The notes: generated by a model from the letters alone, not told the origin. Positions 36,671 to 48,402 are shown, counted from the first letter of the stretch. The stretch is DNA of 64,000 bases from Larix kaempferi (GCA_027924585.1 BSBM01000442.1:8432001-8496000); one strand, 5' to 3'. Translations and numbers: made by a program.

Positions 36671-37223
36671 CTAACTGAGAAGAAGACATTTTACAGTGAC
36701 GGAAGCTTGTTTATTGGGTTTCTCTCCACAGATTTTTGAAATTCAGTATAGTAGATTGGATCTACTCATCAAGGCGCATCTTTCTGTCCAATCAGATTTC
36801 AGTTCCGAGCATTTTCAGTTTTGGCCCTAAAAATTAGGGTTTCCACAAAAATAGGAATTTCTGGAAACTGAAGGTACAGCTGGAAGCTCCTTGCAAAAAT
36901 CAAAGGTTTGAGCATTGGATCGAGATTTTTGGCTGGGTAGATCTCCGGGAAACTCAAACCCTAATTCAGGGCTCTCCCTAGTGAACCCGGGAGGACAAAA
37001 AGGAAATTCTGAAGGGCAAGACTTTGCTGATCTCAAATTCTGAATGTACTAGGCTGATCAGCTCTCCAAGGAGCATCTTTCTATCCTTTCGGAATTTTGA
37101 AATTCACATTTTGAATTTTTAGGGTTTCTCTGACAAACCCTAATCCGGGACCAGATCCAGTTTTCAGCACTTCAAGTGGTAAGTTCTAAGTCTTTTCTAT
37201 TTCCATTTGAAGTACTCTTAAAG

Positions 37224-38464
37224 ATGTCTCTTCACACCAAGCTTGAGGATAAGCTTGAAGGGGCTGATAACTTCCGAGCCTGGAAGTATAGGATTGGGCT
37301 AATCCTGGAAGAGAATGAGTTGGACTCATATGTGAAAGAAGACATCCCTATCCCAGAGGATGAAGAGGCCAAGGTATTGCACAAGAAGAACTTGGTCAAG
37401 GCAAAGAGAATCATTGCTGATTCTATCAAAGACCATCTCATACCCCATGTGTCTTCTCTCAAGACACACAAGGAGATGTTTGAATCCTTGACCAAGCTAT
37501 TTGAAGGAAAGAACATAAATCGGAAGATGACTCTGCGGAACAACTAGAAGCAGTGGATGAAATGGTGGAGAATGGTGAAGTGGTGATGACCACTCTGAAT
37601 GGCCTACCCAGGTCATGGGATTCCTTTATTCAAGGAATTTGTGCAAGGAAGAAATTGATCTCCTTCAACAGATTGAGGGAAGAATGCTCTCAAGAAGAAG
37701 CTAGACTCATAGCTCGTGAGGAAAAGATGGGAGGAGAAGATCAAGCTCTTGCAGCTCACACCAAGAGAAGCAAAACCAAGAAGGATCACTCTCACCACAA
37801 AAGATTCCATCAAAAGAGTAAAAATGACCTAAGATGCTTCACATGCAATGAGAAGGGTCACTTTTCTTCAGATTGTCCCAAGAACAAAAGGGATAATAAC
37901 AACAACTCCAGTAAGAAGAAGAAGGGCAGCAAAAGAAGGTTTCATGCTCATGCTGCCGAAGATGATGAACCTCCAAAGAAGAAGGCTAGGGCAGAAAGTA
38001 GTAGTGATGATGACTCATCAAGTGAAGAAGAATATGTTCTAATTTCTGCTCTTACAGGTACCATCTCCCATGGATGTAATGATTGGTTGATTGATAGTGG
38101 GGCTTCCAAACACATGACTGGGTTTAAAGAATCCTTTGTGAACCTATCTGAACATGAATCACCCCATAAGGTGAAACTTGGGGATGATTATCAATACCCA
38201 ATCAAAGGAAGTGGTGAAGCCTCCTACAACCTAGATTCTGGAAAATCATTGAAGATGAAGGAAGTACTTTATGTACCTGGGCTCAAGAAGAACTTACTCT
38301 CCATTTCTGCATTAGATGCAAAAGGTATGAGGGTTGCATTTGTGGATGGCCAAGTCCTAATGTGGCCAAAGGGAAAGACCATAGATGATGCAGTAGCGTT
38401 TGGAAAGCAAGAGGGAGGTTTGTACAATTTGAAGGGACAACCTGAACATGCCATGGTGACATAA
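37224..38464 (+). pseudogene. copia gag with zinc knuckle and protease start, internal deletion
   Basis: ATG at 37224 opens MSLHTKLEDKLEGADNFRAW, a copia gag (UBN2-type) N-terminus. After LTKLFEGKN...TLR the sequence jumps near 37537 to EQLEAVDEMVENG in another frame. About 20 expected codons are lost, shifting the frame and making TAG at 37545. The rest runs in the new frame: CCHC knuckle CFTCNEKGHFSSDC (37835-37876), a Lys/Asp/Ser-rich linker, and the protease active site DSGA at 38093-38104. It stops at 38464, just after the protease-like YVPGLKKNLLSIS segment, where integrase should begin. Gag would form the particle and bind RNA. Confidence 0.9.
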
Positions 38465-39596
38465 ATACAAAGATTCATCCATAGTCATGGATCACATAGA
38501 GGTATGTATAATTTGTTTTTGCAAAAGTTAACTAATGAGTTATGCAGGTCATTGAAGAGAACAAGAACACATTGCTAGACATAACTAGCAAATATGGTGA
38601 CCAAGTATGTGTTTCTTATATCATAGGATCTATCATATAAGTATGCATGGCATGATTGATGATGATTGTTCATAAAGTCATAAGTTTGAATAATCATGGG
38701 CATATGCATATTATGTGTCTTACCTTAATTAATAATATGACTAACCAGAAGAGTCATAGGTTTGAGTAATTACAGGTTTAGACATGTTATGTTTCTTATG
38801 ATATGACTAACCATAAGAGTCCTATATAAACCTTGAATGCTAATGCTTATTATTTCTGTTTGAAATGATCATGACTATACATACTTGAGATTATTGTGTT
38901 TTAATGAATGTATGATTCTGTATGAGATCACAAGGATAACACAATCATGATACTAATAAGCATGCATAGGGACCAAGGATGAATATGAGTTCAAGAACAG
39001 GTAATCCAGGAAGCAAAGATCAAGAGGGAGCACACTCCAGTGGTTTCTGCAAGGGTGCAGATATTCAGAGGGAGTTGTCCATCTCTCTACATTCCACAAC
39101 AAGAAGGTGTAGAAGGACTCCAGCAACTCCTGCAAGGAAGAAAAGACTCAGAGGGAGTCCACCCAACAAACAAACAAAGATAAGTGTTTTAATTTTCTTG
39201 CAGATTTGTTTGCTTAAATAAAATTGTTCAATGATGTATATGCTCATGTTCCTAGACTTAGGATATGTATTGTGCATATTAGAATGATTGAATTAATGAA
39301 CAGTATACTACTAATATGCATGTGTTGGGTAAGTGGCCTATGGCCCTGTACAACATTCCATTGCTACTTATCTAGAATGAAACCTCTTTGCTGACATGTT
39401 GGGAGTTGTGCACACTCTTAACAATATTCTGGTAGAGATTGGAAGGCATCTAGAAAGTTACGGGATATGGATAAATGTTGTATTGAAGCACTGGCTAAGA
39501 TAATTGCATGACTGTATGACATATTTCTTCATGTGTAAGAATTTGTTCTGAAAATTATGAGATGTTTCTAATCATGCAATTTAACCTGTTTTGTAG
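38465..39596 (+). other. non-coding block replacing copia integrase and RT N-terminus
   Basis: Where integrase and the front of RT belong there is AT-rich sequence without copia similarity. ATGACTAACC(A)AGAGTCATAGG-like text is repeated near 38738-38820. Several places look like exon borders: GAG|GTATGT near 38503, TATGCAG near 38543, TTTTCTTGCAG near 39203 and TGTTTTGTAG near 39596. A short Arg/Pro/Ser-rich frame (38979-39221) lies between two of them. It may be captured host or foreign DNA. Confidence 0.6.
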
Positions 39597-40889
39597 GAAA
39601 GACCGTATATCTTCACCTACAAAAGGACTACAACATTTGTTCCAGCAACAAAGATATCTATTGAAGATATTGAAGTTCCCAGGATCTGGGATGAAGAAAT
39701 GGAATGCCATGATCCGTCGATCATGAAGAATGATGTTTGGGATGCGATCCCAAGAGCTAAAGGGAAGTCTGTTGTGACTTCCAAATAGAACTTTCAGATC
39801 AAGCATGTTGCAGATGGCAGCATAGAGAAATATAAAAGTGATGAAATAGAAGATACACCAGATGGATTCAAGACAGCTTTCTTGAATGGTGTAGTTGAAG
39901 AAGAAGCAGCCACTTGGTTCTGAGACACATATGTGCAGAACTTGGTATGGTGAAGATAGATTGATTGCCGACACGCAGCGGAAGCTTACTACCGAGTTCG
40001 AGATAAAGAACTTGGGGATGATGCACTATTTGTTTTTGGCATGGAGGTGTGGCAGAGTGCAGAAGGAATCTTCCTTGGACAAGGGAAGTATGCAGTAGAG
40101 ATCCTGAAGAGGTTCGGGATGATGGATTGCAAGGCCATGGCCACACCTATGGCATCAAATCTAAATCTTCTTTGTGATGCGTCATCTGAGCCAGTTGATG
40201 TTTCTATGTATCGTCAGATGATTGGGTCCTTGATGTACCTGACGAACACGAGACCAGATATTTGCTTTGCTGTGAACACATTGAGCCAGTTCCTGACGGA
40301 TCCGAGGAGTGTTCACCTGGTTGCTGTAAAGCATGTTCTGAGGTACCTGAAGGGTACAGTGGATTATGGGCTCAGATATGAGGCGAATCAAAAGTTTAAC
40401 CTGCAGGGTTATGTTGATTCAGATTGGGCTGGCAGTGCTGCAGATAGGAAGAGCACATCTGGGTGTTGCTTCAGTATGGGATCAGGTGTGATCTCTTGGT
40501 TTAGCAGGAAGCAGTCCTGCGTAGCACTGAGTACAGCTGAGGCAGAGTATGTTGCAGCCTGTTCAGCTAGTTGTGAGGCAGTATGGCTACGGAAGCTACT
40601 GTCTGAGTTATTTGATCTCCCGTTGGAGGCTACTGGTATCTTCTGTGATAACCAGAGTTGTGTGAAGTTGTCCGAGAACCCAGTGTTTCATGACAGGTCG
40701 AAACACATAGAGATCAAATACCACTATATCAGGGATATGGTGCAGAGAGGAGCTGTGAAGCTCCTGTATGTTGCGACGGACGAGCAGATTGCAGATGTGC
40801 TGACAAAGCCACTAGCCAGGGTGAAGTTCGAGTACTTCAGAGAGAGGCTTGGCATTCTTCAGATCGAGGACACTTCGAGGAAGAAGTGA
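39597..40889 (+). pseudogene. copia RT remnants plus complete RNase H
   Basis: RT remains as short pieces: IMKNDVWDAIPRAKGKSVV near 39720, with a stop where Trp is expected (39787), and KTAFLNGVVEEE (RT motif A region) near 39871. A collapsed junction then leaves only the text after the YVDD box (RLIADTQRKLTTEFEI). From 40041 one frame (282 codons) is open through MATPM, MIGSLMYLTNTRPDI and a full RNase H: YVDSDWAG (about 40410), STAEAEY (about 40533) and FCDNQSC (about 40642), ending DVLTKPLAR...LGILQIE. RT cannot be active; RNase H could fold. Stop TGA 40887-40889. Confidence 0.92.
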
Positions 40890-40989
40890 TGGACACATTT
40901 GCTGAAGCCATTCCAAGCATGTTGGAAGGAGGATCCTTCACATGGCTGTGGATGTAAGCGCTGGATGATGAGCATCAGGATGATGTTCT

Positions 40990-41640
40990 AGTTTCTGCTT
41001 GATATGATCAGTTGGATCATTTTATGTATGTACGCATAATGTTGGATGCTGGATATGATCAGTTGGATCATTTTATGTATGTATGTACGCATCATGTTGG
41101 ATGCTGGATATGATCAGTTGGATCATTTTTATGTATGTATGTACGCATCATGTTGGATGCTGGATATGATCAGTTGGATCATGTGTATGTATTTTTGTAT
41201 ATGCATCATGTTGGATGCTTGGACCATGTATCTGTATATGTATCAGGTGGATACATTGTATGATCAGGTAGATCATGTATGGTGATATGTATCATGTATT
41301 TGTATTTGTATCAGGTGGATACATTGTATGATCAGGAGGATCATGTATGATGATATGTATCAGGTAGATACTTGGTGTGCATCAGGTAGATGCATTAATG
41401 ATCAGGTGGATCATGTATGATGACATGCAGCAGGATGTTGCAGTGATGATCAGGATGATCATGGATGACGAGCTTCAAGATGTTGCTTCAGATGACATGC
41501 AGTAGGATGTTGCATTAATGATCAGGATGATCATAGATGACGAGCTTCAGGATGTTGCTCCAGATGACATGCAGCAGGACGTTGCAGTGATGATGATCAG
41601 GACGATCATGAGTACATCAGGATGATGTATGGGGAGTGTC
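40990..41640 (+). repeat. copia internal tandem array 1, ~52-56 bp units
   Basis: ATGATCAGTTGGATCAT occurs at 41004, 41055, 41110 and 41165, then degrades into shorter words of the type ATCAGG(T/A)(G/A)GAT to about 41640, including ATGACATGCAG(C/T)AGGA(C/T)GTTGC units. Every unit contains near-palindromic TGATCA. It sits between RNase H and the 3' LTR. Confidence 0.9.
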
Positions 41641-41687
41641 AGGTTGATACTCTATGGCCGTGGATCAGGTTGTGCAGATGAGCATGT

Positions 41688-42205
41688 CTGGGAGATCCTA
41701 TAGGTCGGAGTTGTGTACCCGTAACAGCCTGGGATGCTCTTTCGAGACATTGCTCTGGGAGGACATGTAATTTGTGCCCTGGGAGATCTCAGGTCGGAGT
41801 TGTGTACCCGTAACATCCTGAGATGCTCTTGCGAGGTTTTGTCCTATGGCATGCAATTTGGGCCCTGGGAGATTTCAGGTCAGAGTTGTGTACCCGTAAC
41901 ATCCTGAGATGCTCTTGCGAGGTTTTGCCATGACCACATGTAATTTGTGCCCTGGGAGATTTCAGGTCAGAGTTGTGTACCCGTAACATCCTGAGATGCT
42001 CTTTCTAGGTTTTGTGGTGGACCACATGTAATTTGTGCCCTGGGAGATTTCAGGTCGGAGTTGTGTACCCGTAACATCCTGAGATGCTCTTTCGAGGTTT
42101 TGTGGTGGGGTCACATGTAATAGCGCCCTGGGAGATCCTACAGGTTGGAGTTGTGTACCCGTAATATCCTGGGATGCTCTTTCGAGGTTTTGTGACGCAC
42201 GTAAT
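41688..42205 (+). repeat. copia internal tandem array 2, six ~88-bp units
   Basis: GGAGAT starts units at 41691, 41782, 41868, 41955, 42042 and 42131, spacing 86-91 bp. Each unit has GTCGGAGTTGTGTACCCGTA (or one-base variants), ATCCTGAGATGCTCTT and GAGGTTTTG. The minus-strand frames here only repeat this text. Confidence 0.92.
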
Positions 42206-42435
42206 AAGTCCTGAGGATTCCACAGTATGGCTAGTGATGACGAAGACCTGCAGGTGGTGGGCCTACATCCAGTATGAAAAAGGACTGGCTCTGTAGAACT
42301 TCCTATGACGAGTAGAGACAGAGATTGGACGAGATAGCAGCAGCAGTGACGATGACGATGACAATGCATCGATGACGATGATCCAGAGAAGAAGACTTGT
42401 CTAGCAAATCTGTGTCGAGAAATACCTTCCTAGTT

Positions 42436-42444
42436 AAGAGGGAG
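42436..42444 (+). other. polypurine tract of copia
   Basis: AAGAGGGAG directly abuts the 3' LTR start, the primer for plus-strand synthesis. Confidence 0.9.
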
Positions 42445-43052
42445 TGTTGATGTATATGTAACTTCGGAATGTATTTCATCAGTATATTATATATATATTT
42501 ATTGTACCCTTATAAGAGATGTGTTATTCCTCTATAAGGAAGTGTCGTCATGTGGATTGACAAGTGTCGCAAGTGTGTGTACTTGCCGATGGGTTATTAG
42601 ACCACCTTATGGGGTCGGCCCTAATTAATATATAATATAATGTGGATGTACTCAAGTAGACAAGTCGGCCCTAGTAGGTCACTGGGCAAAAAGGTGAGTA
42701 TAAATAGAGATAGGATATCTCTATTTTACTCACTCGGAAAAGCATCTATCTCTCTCTCTGAAAAGTAGTGCACTAGTGAGGAGGAGGAGGATCATCTGCT
42801 AGGAGACTATCTCAGTGTTATTTGGTTGTATTTTGGTTGAGCCATTGCTCTCTCTATCTCTGAGGAAGTTGTGGGGTTTTTCACCTTAGGGTTTTCCCCA
42901 CAGAAACTCTGTGTCTCTTGTCTCTATGCTTTTGATTCTTGTGATGCTTGTGATGCTTGTCATATTATGATTGTCATGCATTGATATACTGTAGATGTTA
43001 TTCTCTCAGCAAAGATCCTATAGTATTGTGATTTAATACTGAAAATTTAACA
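42445..43052 (+). repeat. copia 3' LTR (608 bp)
   Basis: Same length and ends as the 5' LTR, with five substitutions. Followed directly by GTTAA (43053-43057). Confidence 0.97.
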
Positions 43053-43071
43053 GTTAATGTTAATAATTTTT

Positions 43072-43277
43072 TTATAGATGTCAAATGACTTTATTCTTAT
43101 AAAAAGAACTAATAAATTTAAGAGATATGAATCATTGATGTTGTATTCCTATGCTACTCATGTTGACTAATTAATTATAGATGTCAAATGACTTTATTCT
43201 TATAAAAAGAACTAATAAATTTAAGAGATATGAATCATTGATGTTGTATTCCTATGCTACTCATGTTGACTAATTAT
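43072..43277. repeat. near-exact 103-bp tandem duplication beside the copia
   Basis: TTATAGATGTCAAATGACTT begins at 43072 and again at 43175. The two units appear identical except at the junctions. It starts 15 bp beyond the copia target duplication. Confidence 0.93.
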
Positions 43278-45472
43278 TTAACAATTTATAGAACCCGACA
43301 AGAAACCTAAATAAGTTGTTTACAATAGTCTTCTTGGTTATGTTTAACTTTCTAAAAAATTATAATAAAAAAATAGCATAGTAGGTACAATGCATTCTAG
43401 TGAAACATTTCACATCAAATATGAACTTTGCATGCCCCTCTTCCTGGTGGTCAATCTATTATAACAACTTCAAAAAACTAATTCTTGTTGAGATTGCTAT
43501 TATAAATTTCATTAGAAATAGAATATCTAATTTATATAGAAATTATAAAAAAAAACTGAATTCTATATGATTTAACCTTTAATCTCCCTTTTTAATGGAA
43601 ATAATTCTTATATTACTAAAAAATAGTTTGCAAAACTTAATCAAACTTAAAACCATTCATCACTATTTTGGAATATTATAACTTATAATTTAGGCATAGT
43701 AAGCTTCATATTGATGAAAAGCACCAATACTAAATAAAAAAATTCATTCTTTAATAATTAAGTATGTCTCAACTCCAAGGAAGATGCATTTAGAGAGTTC
43801 AAACAAGTTATTCTTGAATAAATAAAATCAAGTTTCATTATTTATCTGATATGAGCCAGTAGTTCTACATCAAATTAAATGACCAAACTAACTCACCCCT
43901 TGTCTACAAGTGAGAAAAATTCATACATATAGATATCATGATTGAAAACATTAACACTCTAGTTCTAACTAGGATATAAGGGTTTGTAAGAAAAGTCTAT
44001 TGTATGGTCGAGGTTCGAAATGACACTTTTTGTGGAAGACATGTAATATACTAAATAAGTCAATAAATGTGTATAAGTGTAGAGTGCACTATCTAATTAA
44101 ATGGTATGGCATGTACACTAAATCATTAATGTAGTATACATTAAATACAATGAAGAAGATAATCAACTATGAGTGTAATGTGCACTATCTTAGTATTCCT
44201 CATTCACCACCTTATTCTATTCGGTATCCAATTCTACACTTGTAAGTATAATGTTGAACACAAAGTTAATCCAAAGTCCTACAAATCCAATCCAAAGGAG
44301 GTGACTAACAAAAAAGGAAATAAATAAAAACAAATTTGGTAGTTATTTTATTTTATTTTTAGCTTTATCTAGTGAAGCTCCAAGCTCAAACATGGCTTAA
44401 GCTCTAAGTTCAAGCTCAATTTGGTAGTTTAGGAGATGCATAAAAAAATGTTCATTGTTTCAAATTAATGTCTAAATTAGAATTGAATATGTAGCAAAGA
44501 ACAAACCCTAAGGTGAAACGAATTTGTTGTTTCAAAGATCTCAATTCTAATGCTAAATTGTGCTACAAGCATTCAAAACTCATTGAATACAACTATTAAA
44601 AACAAAGTCCTATATGAATCTATAGCCTTACTAGCATGCCAAAACTTCTCAACATAACTATAGGTCCTACAAAGCTTTTGAAAACTAAAACTTTACACCA
44701 AATTAAAGCATTGGGCAATAAATGAACATATATGAATTCATAGCCTTACTAACATGCCAAGCCTATTTTCAACTAACTATAGCTCCTACAAAGCTTTTTA
44801 AAACTAAAATTTCACACCAAACTAAAGTATTGGGTAATGAATGGAAAAAATAACCATGATTAAAGCTGCACACAAATGCCACTGTAACATATATATTTCA
44901 ATGAGTAACACAAACCTACATAATTGGTCAATGTTCTTTGTAGGTTTTTTGTTTTCATACTTGAATTCTATAACTGAGAGTGCATTTTCCTTCATGATTA
45001 AATGCCACAATTTAGATTGAAATATATATATATATATATATATATAAGTTTTAGTAATTTATTTGTATATAATGGAAGCACCAATGAAGACACATCTTAG
45101 TCCTTAATGAATAACATTTGATTACCTTATCTTAAGTTTTAATGGTTCAATATCCTACACACACACACAAATATTTTCTAGGAATATATATATTCACCTA
45201 GAATATTCACTAAGAATTAAAGGATCCTCGGTTACATATTGATTACCTAACATGTCACATAATGAGATTTGAACTCAAGTGGAGAGTATAACAACATTCC
45301 TCCCAACCACCCTATCCACACTCAATTGATGGTATACATACATACATACATACATACATATGCTCAATGGCCCATGGGGGTGGAGAAATTGGTAGTGAGT
45401 AATTGAGATAAGAAGTTGTAAATGGAAAATCACAAGTTCAAATTGCTGTGGGTACTTACTTACAATATATAT

Positions 45473-45505
<33 letters not shown>

Positions 45506-46365
45506 GCGCTATAAATGTTGTGTAAAAATAAATTTACACTTCAAATTGATGTTTAAAATAAATAATGAAATGCCTTCATCATATTTAATTTAAAAAGACA
45601 CCCACTCAAATTACAATCAATTGACAATTACATTATAAATAAACAAATAAATAAATGTTATAATTATTATATTTTTTTATTATCTATTTAATAAAAATAT
45701 TTATTAATGAAAATATAAAGTTTAATGAAATGAACATTATGTTCATTATTTTGTTTTTTTTTTACAAAGAAAAAACATTATATTTAATATTTTTGAGAAG
45801 GAAATCAGAATCTACATTGCTCTGTCTTGGAAAACTCAAAACCTATCTTTCTTATCACAGATGACTTCTTTAGTCATATGTAGCCTAAATCCTACATAAT
45901 ACAATCATTTATCATTCCTCCAAAAGCCTAAACTACACAATACAAGCTTTTTGTAATATCAAAGACTACTACTTTTTCCCAAAGAGAACCTCAAAATTAC
46001 ATATAGATGAGAGTTGTATTCTTGGTACATTCGATAAATACATATTTTATATCAACACTAGACCAACGAAAAATACATTCCAAAAGACTCATTTAGTATA
46101 ACTTTCTTTTAGTGACTAGTTGGAGAGTTTCCCAATATATGCGTGTGAAAGAAATAGAATTAAACGAAGCCTTTAACTCTTGGACTCATGATTATTTGAG
46201 TTTCTTATACTTATATATATTTTTAATATTTAATAATAAATATTATTTCAAAATTATTTAATAAAAATTGATAATATTTAAATTATTATATGGAACAATT
46301 CTTCTTTAATAGTATTTAACATAATATAATAAATTATTGTTTTTTGTTTTATGTTTTATTCACAA
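43278..46365. other. intergenic, repeats only
   Basis: AT-rich. A ~110-bp doublet lies at about 44605-44835 (ATAGCCTTACTAGCATGCCA / ATAGCCTTACTAACATGCCA; CCTACAAAGCTTTT). Microsatellites: (AT)n at 45022-45046, (CATA)n at 45334-45360 and (GATA)n at 45473-45503. No gene. Confidence 0.6.
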
Positions 46366-46651
46366 CAGGGAAATTTTTAAGGATCCATAATTTTCTCAAA
46401 GTGTAGAAACCTTGGCAAATCTTACTAATTCTTAAATTTGCAACCATAAAATGTTTAACGATTTTTTAAAAAAAATATTGAAATTTTGGACTTTATATAG
46501 TTTTTGGACAATTTTGGCGATTTTTAGAGTAAAAACAATTATCCCATGGAATTTGGGTGTGAAAAATAGGCAAAATTGACGATTTTTTTGTTGTTGGAAA
46601 AAAAGGTCGAAAAATAGCCATGAGTTAAATTTCGCCCCTAAAATGTTACTT
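46366..46651 (+). mobile_element. MITE copy 3 (286 bp)
   Basis: Begins CAGGGAAATTTTTAAGGATC and ends with CGCCCCTAAAATGTTACTT. Candidate 9-bp duplications are TATTCACAA (46357-46365) and GATCCACAA (46652-46660), 7 of 9. Inside, ATTTTCTCAAAGTGTAGAAA and ATGGAATTTGGG are shared with the other copies. Confidence 0.68.
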
Positions 46652-47274
46652 GATCCACAAAAATAATTAAAAAACCTTTCATGCACTAAAACCTTTTGAA
46701 TTTAAATGACAAATGGCTGAAAAAATAAATTAATGTACTTAAGTACCAGTATATATCATATAAAAATGATTTATATGTTGACTCCACCTTAATATGGGGG
46801 GTTCTTAGAGACTTAAAACCCTCTTTTGGGGTTCCTTGATGTTATTGTTCTCATTAAAGATTAGGGAACTATACAATTAGGTTAAGAGGCTCACCCTGTG
46901 TAGATTGGTTGAGAAGGAAAAAACTAGCATTATTTTACCATAGGATATGATGTGGTGGGGGAGGTGTTGATTTCTAAACTTACAAATGTGCTTAATCATT
47001 AGGAATTGCGTGCTATGGACACCAAGGGGATTTTTAGGGCTCTAATTATAAGATAGAATCCTTTTTTGACTTTGACTAATTCCTTTGTTGTATATTCAAT
47101 CCTTTGCACCAAATTTTGGAGTAAAGGTTTGGGTTAGTCACTAAAGGTTATGAATATGTATGGGATGCATGGGGAGAATCAAACTTTTTGGGATAGATTC
47201 TTTTCTCTCTAAGTGGTTCAAGATGAGAATTTTCTCATAGGTGGAGATTTGAATTCTATTATTGAATCGAAAGG

Positions 47275-47660
47275 AGGTATGGGGCTATTTCCAAAGTTTA
47301 TTGTCTTGCATATTATATTCTACATCACTTTAAAGATCTTGGATTGGTGGATGTGGAACTAGTTTACTTGTACCCTATTTGGAGGAACAATATACAAGGA
47401 AGGGCAATTGAGGTATGGGGGTATTTCCAAAGTTTATTGATCTTGGATTGGTGGATGTGGAACTAGTTTACTTGTACCCTACTTGGAGGAGCAATATACA
47501 AGGAGGGGAAATTGAGGTATGGGGGTATTTCCAAAGTTTATTGTCTTTCATATTATATTCTACATCACTTTAAATATCTTGGATTGGTGGATGTGGAACT
47601 AGTTTACTTGTACCTTATCTGGAGGAACAATAGACAAGGAAGGGAAATTATTTCTAAGAG
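47275..47660 (+). repeat. three tandem copies of an endonuclease segment in the L1 relic
   Basis: ATCTTGGATTGGTGGATGTG occurs at 47336, 47440 and, with one change, 47576. Units 1 and 3 include about 32 bp (ATATTATATTCTACATCACT and flanks) that unit 2 lacks, so spacing is 104 and 136. Each unit encodes the same LVDVELVYLY...WRNN peptide. Confidence 0.9.
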
Positions 47661-48109
47661 GCATGAAAATTTTCTTGTTTCTGATTGTATTCTACAATGG
47701 GTGGATAGGTACAAGACTTGGGTGGAACCTAGTGGGTTGTGTGATGATTGTCCAATCTTTCTTCAATTGGAAATTCAAGACAATAAGTCTGCAAGCCCAT
47801 TAAAGTTAAATCTGGCATTGCTTGAAGAAGAGTCTTTTCATAATCAAGAAACAGTTACTTAGAATTTTTTGATGATAGTATAAATATTTCTGCTAGCGAT
47901 CAATTTCCCCCCTCTTTAAAATTGGTAAAGGACAAGGTAGTGGAGTGGGCTATAGACAAAAGAAAGAACAAAGAAAAATTATTTATAAATATCGAGGAAA
48001 ACCTTCAGGAGATTTTTCATAGTAACATATCTACCTGAGGAAGTACCTAGGTTCAAGGATCTTGAGAGTAGAAAAAAATCATTACTTCATGAAAGAGAAA
48101 TGGAATGAC

Positions 48110-48402
48110 AAGGAAAATTTTAAGCATCCATAATTTTCTTAAAGTGTAGAAACCTTGGCAAATCTCACTGATTCTTAAATTTCCAGCCATAAAATGTTGG
48201 GCAATATTTTTGTAAAAGATTCAAATTTCTAAGGATTTTATATAGTTTTTGGACAATTTTGGCGTTTTTACAGTTAAAAAATGTTATTCCATGGAATTTG
48301 GGCGAATCAACTAAGAAAAAGATTGAAATTGACGAATAGTTTTTTGGAAAAAAACGTAAAAAATTAGCGATGGGATAAATTTCGCCCCTAAAATTTTCTA
48401 TG
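48110..48402 (+). mobile_element. MITE copy 4 (293 bp) inserted in the L1 relic
   Basis: Splits the LINE ORF2 between endonuclease and RT. Begins AAGGAAAATTTTAAGCATCC and ends CGCCCCTAAAATTTTCTATG, giving GAAAATTTTA inverted termini. Flanks TGGAATGAC (48101-48109) and TGGAATGGG (48403-48411) match at 7 of 9 and both translate to the same LINE stretch. Confidence 0.8.

Larger units (their letters stand above)
36051..43052 (+). mobile_element. Ty1/copia LTR retrotransposon, young but non-autonomous
   Basis: 7002 bp, bounded by a perfect 5-bp duplication GTTAA (36046-36050 and 43053-43057). Two 608-bp LTRs begin TGTTGATG and end TTTAACA. The PBS and polypurine tract are in place. Inside are a gag with a deletion, a protease start, a non-coding replacement block, RT shreds and a complete RNase H. 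Integrase and the RT YVDD core are absent. Gag and protease come before RT and RNase H and the family-specific RNase H text is copia-like, so the class is secure. It can only have moved using proteins from another copy. Confidence 0.96.

Noticed and set aside
41688-42205. CRISPR-like regular repeats
   Set aside because: Units are contiguous 86-91 bp tandem copies with no unique spacers, inside a plant copia element.
41789-42369. minus-strand frames with repeated peptides
   Set aside because: They translate the 88-bp tandem array; the + strand is the coding strand of the element.
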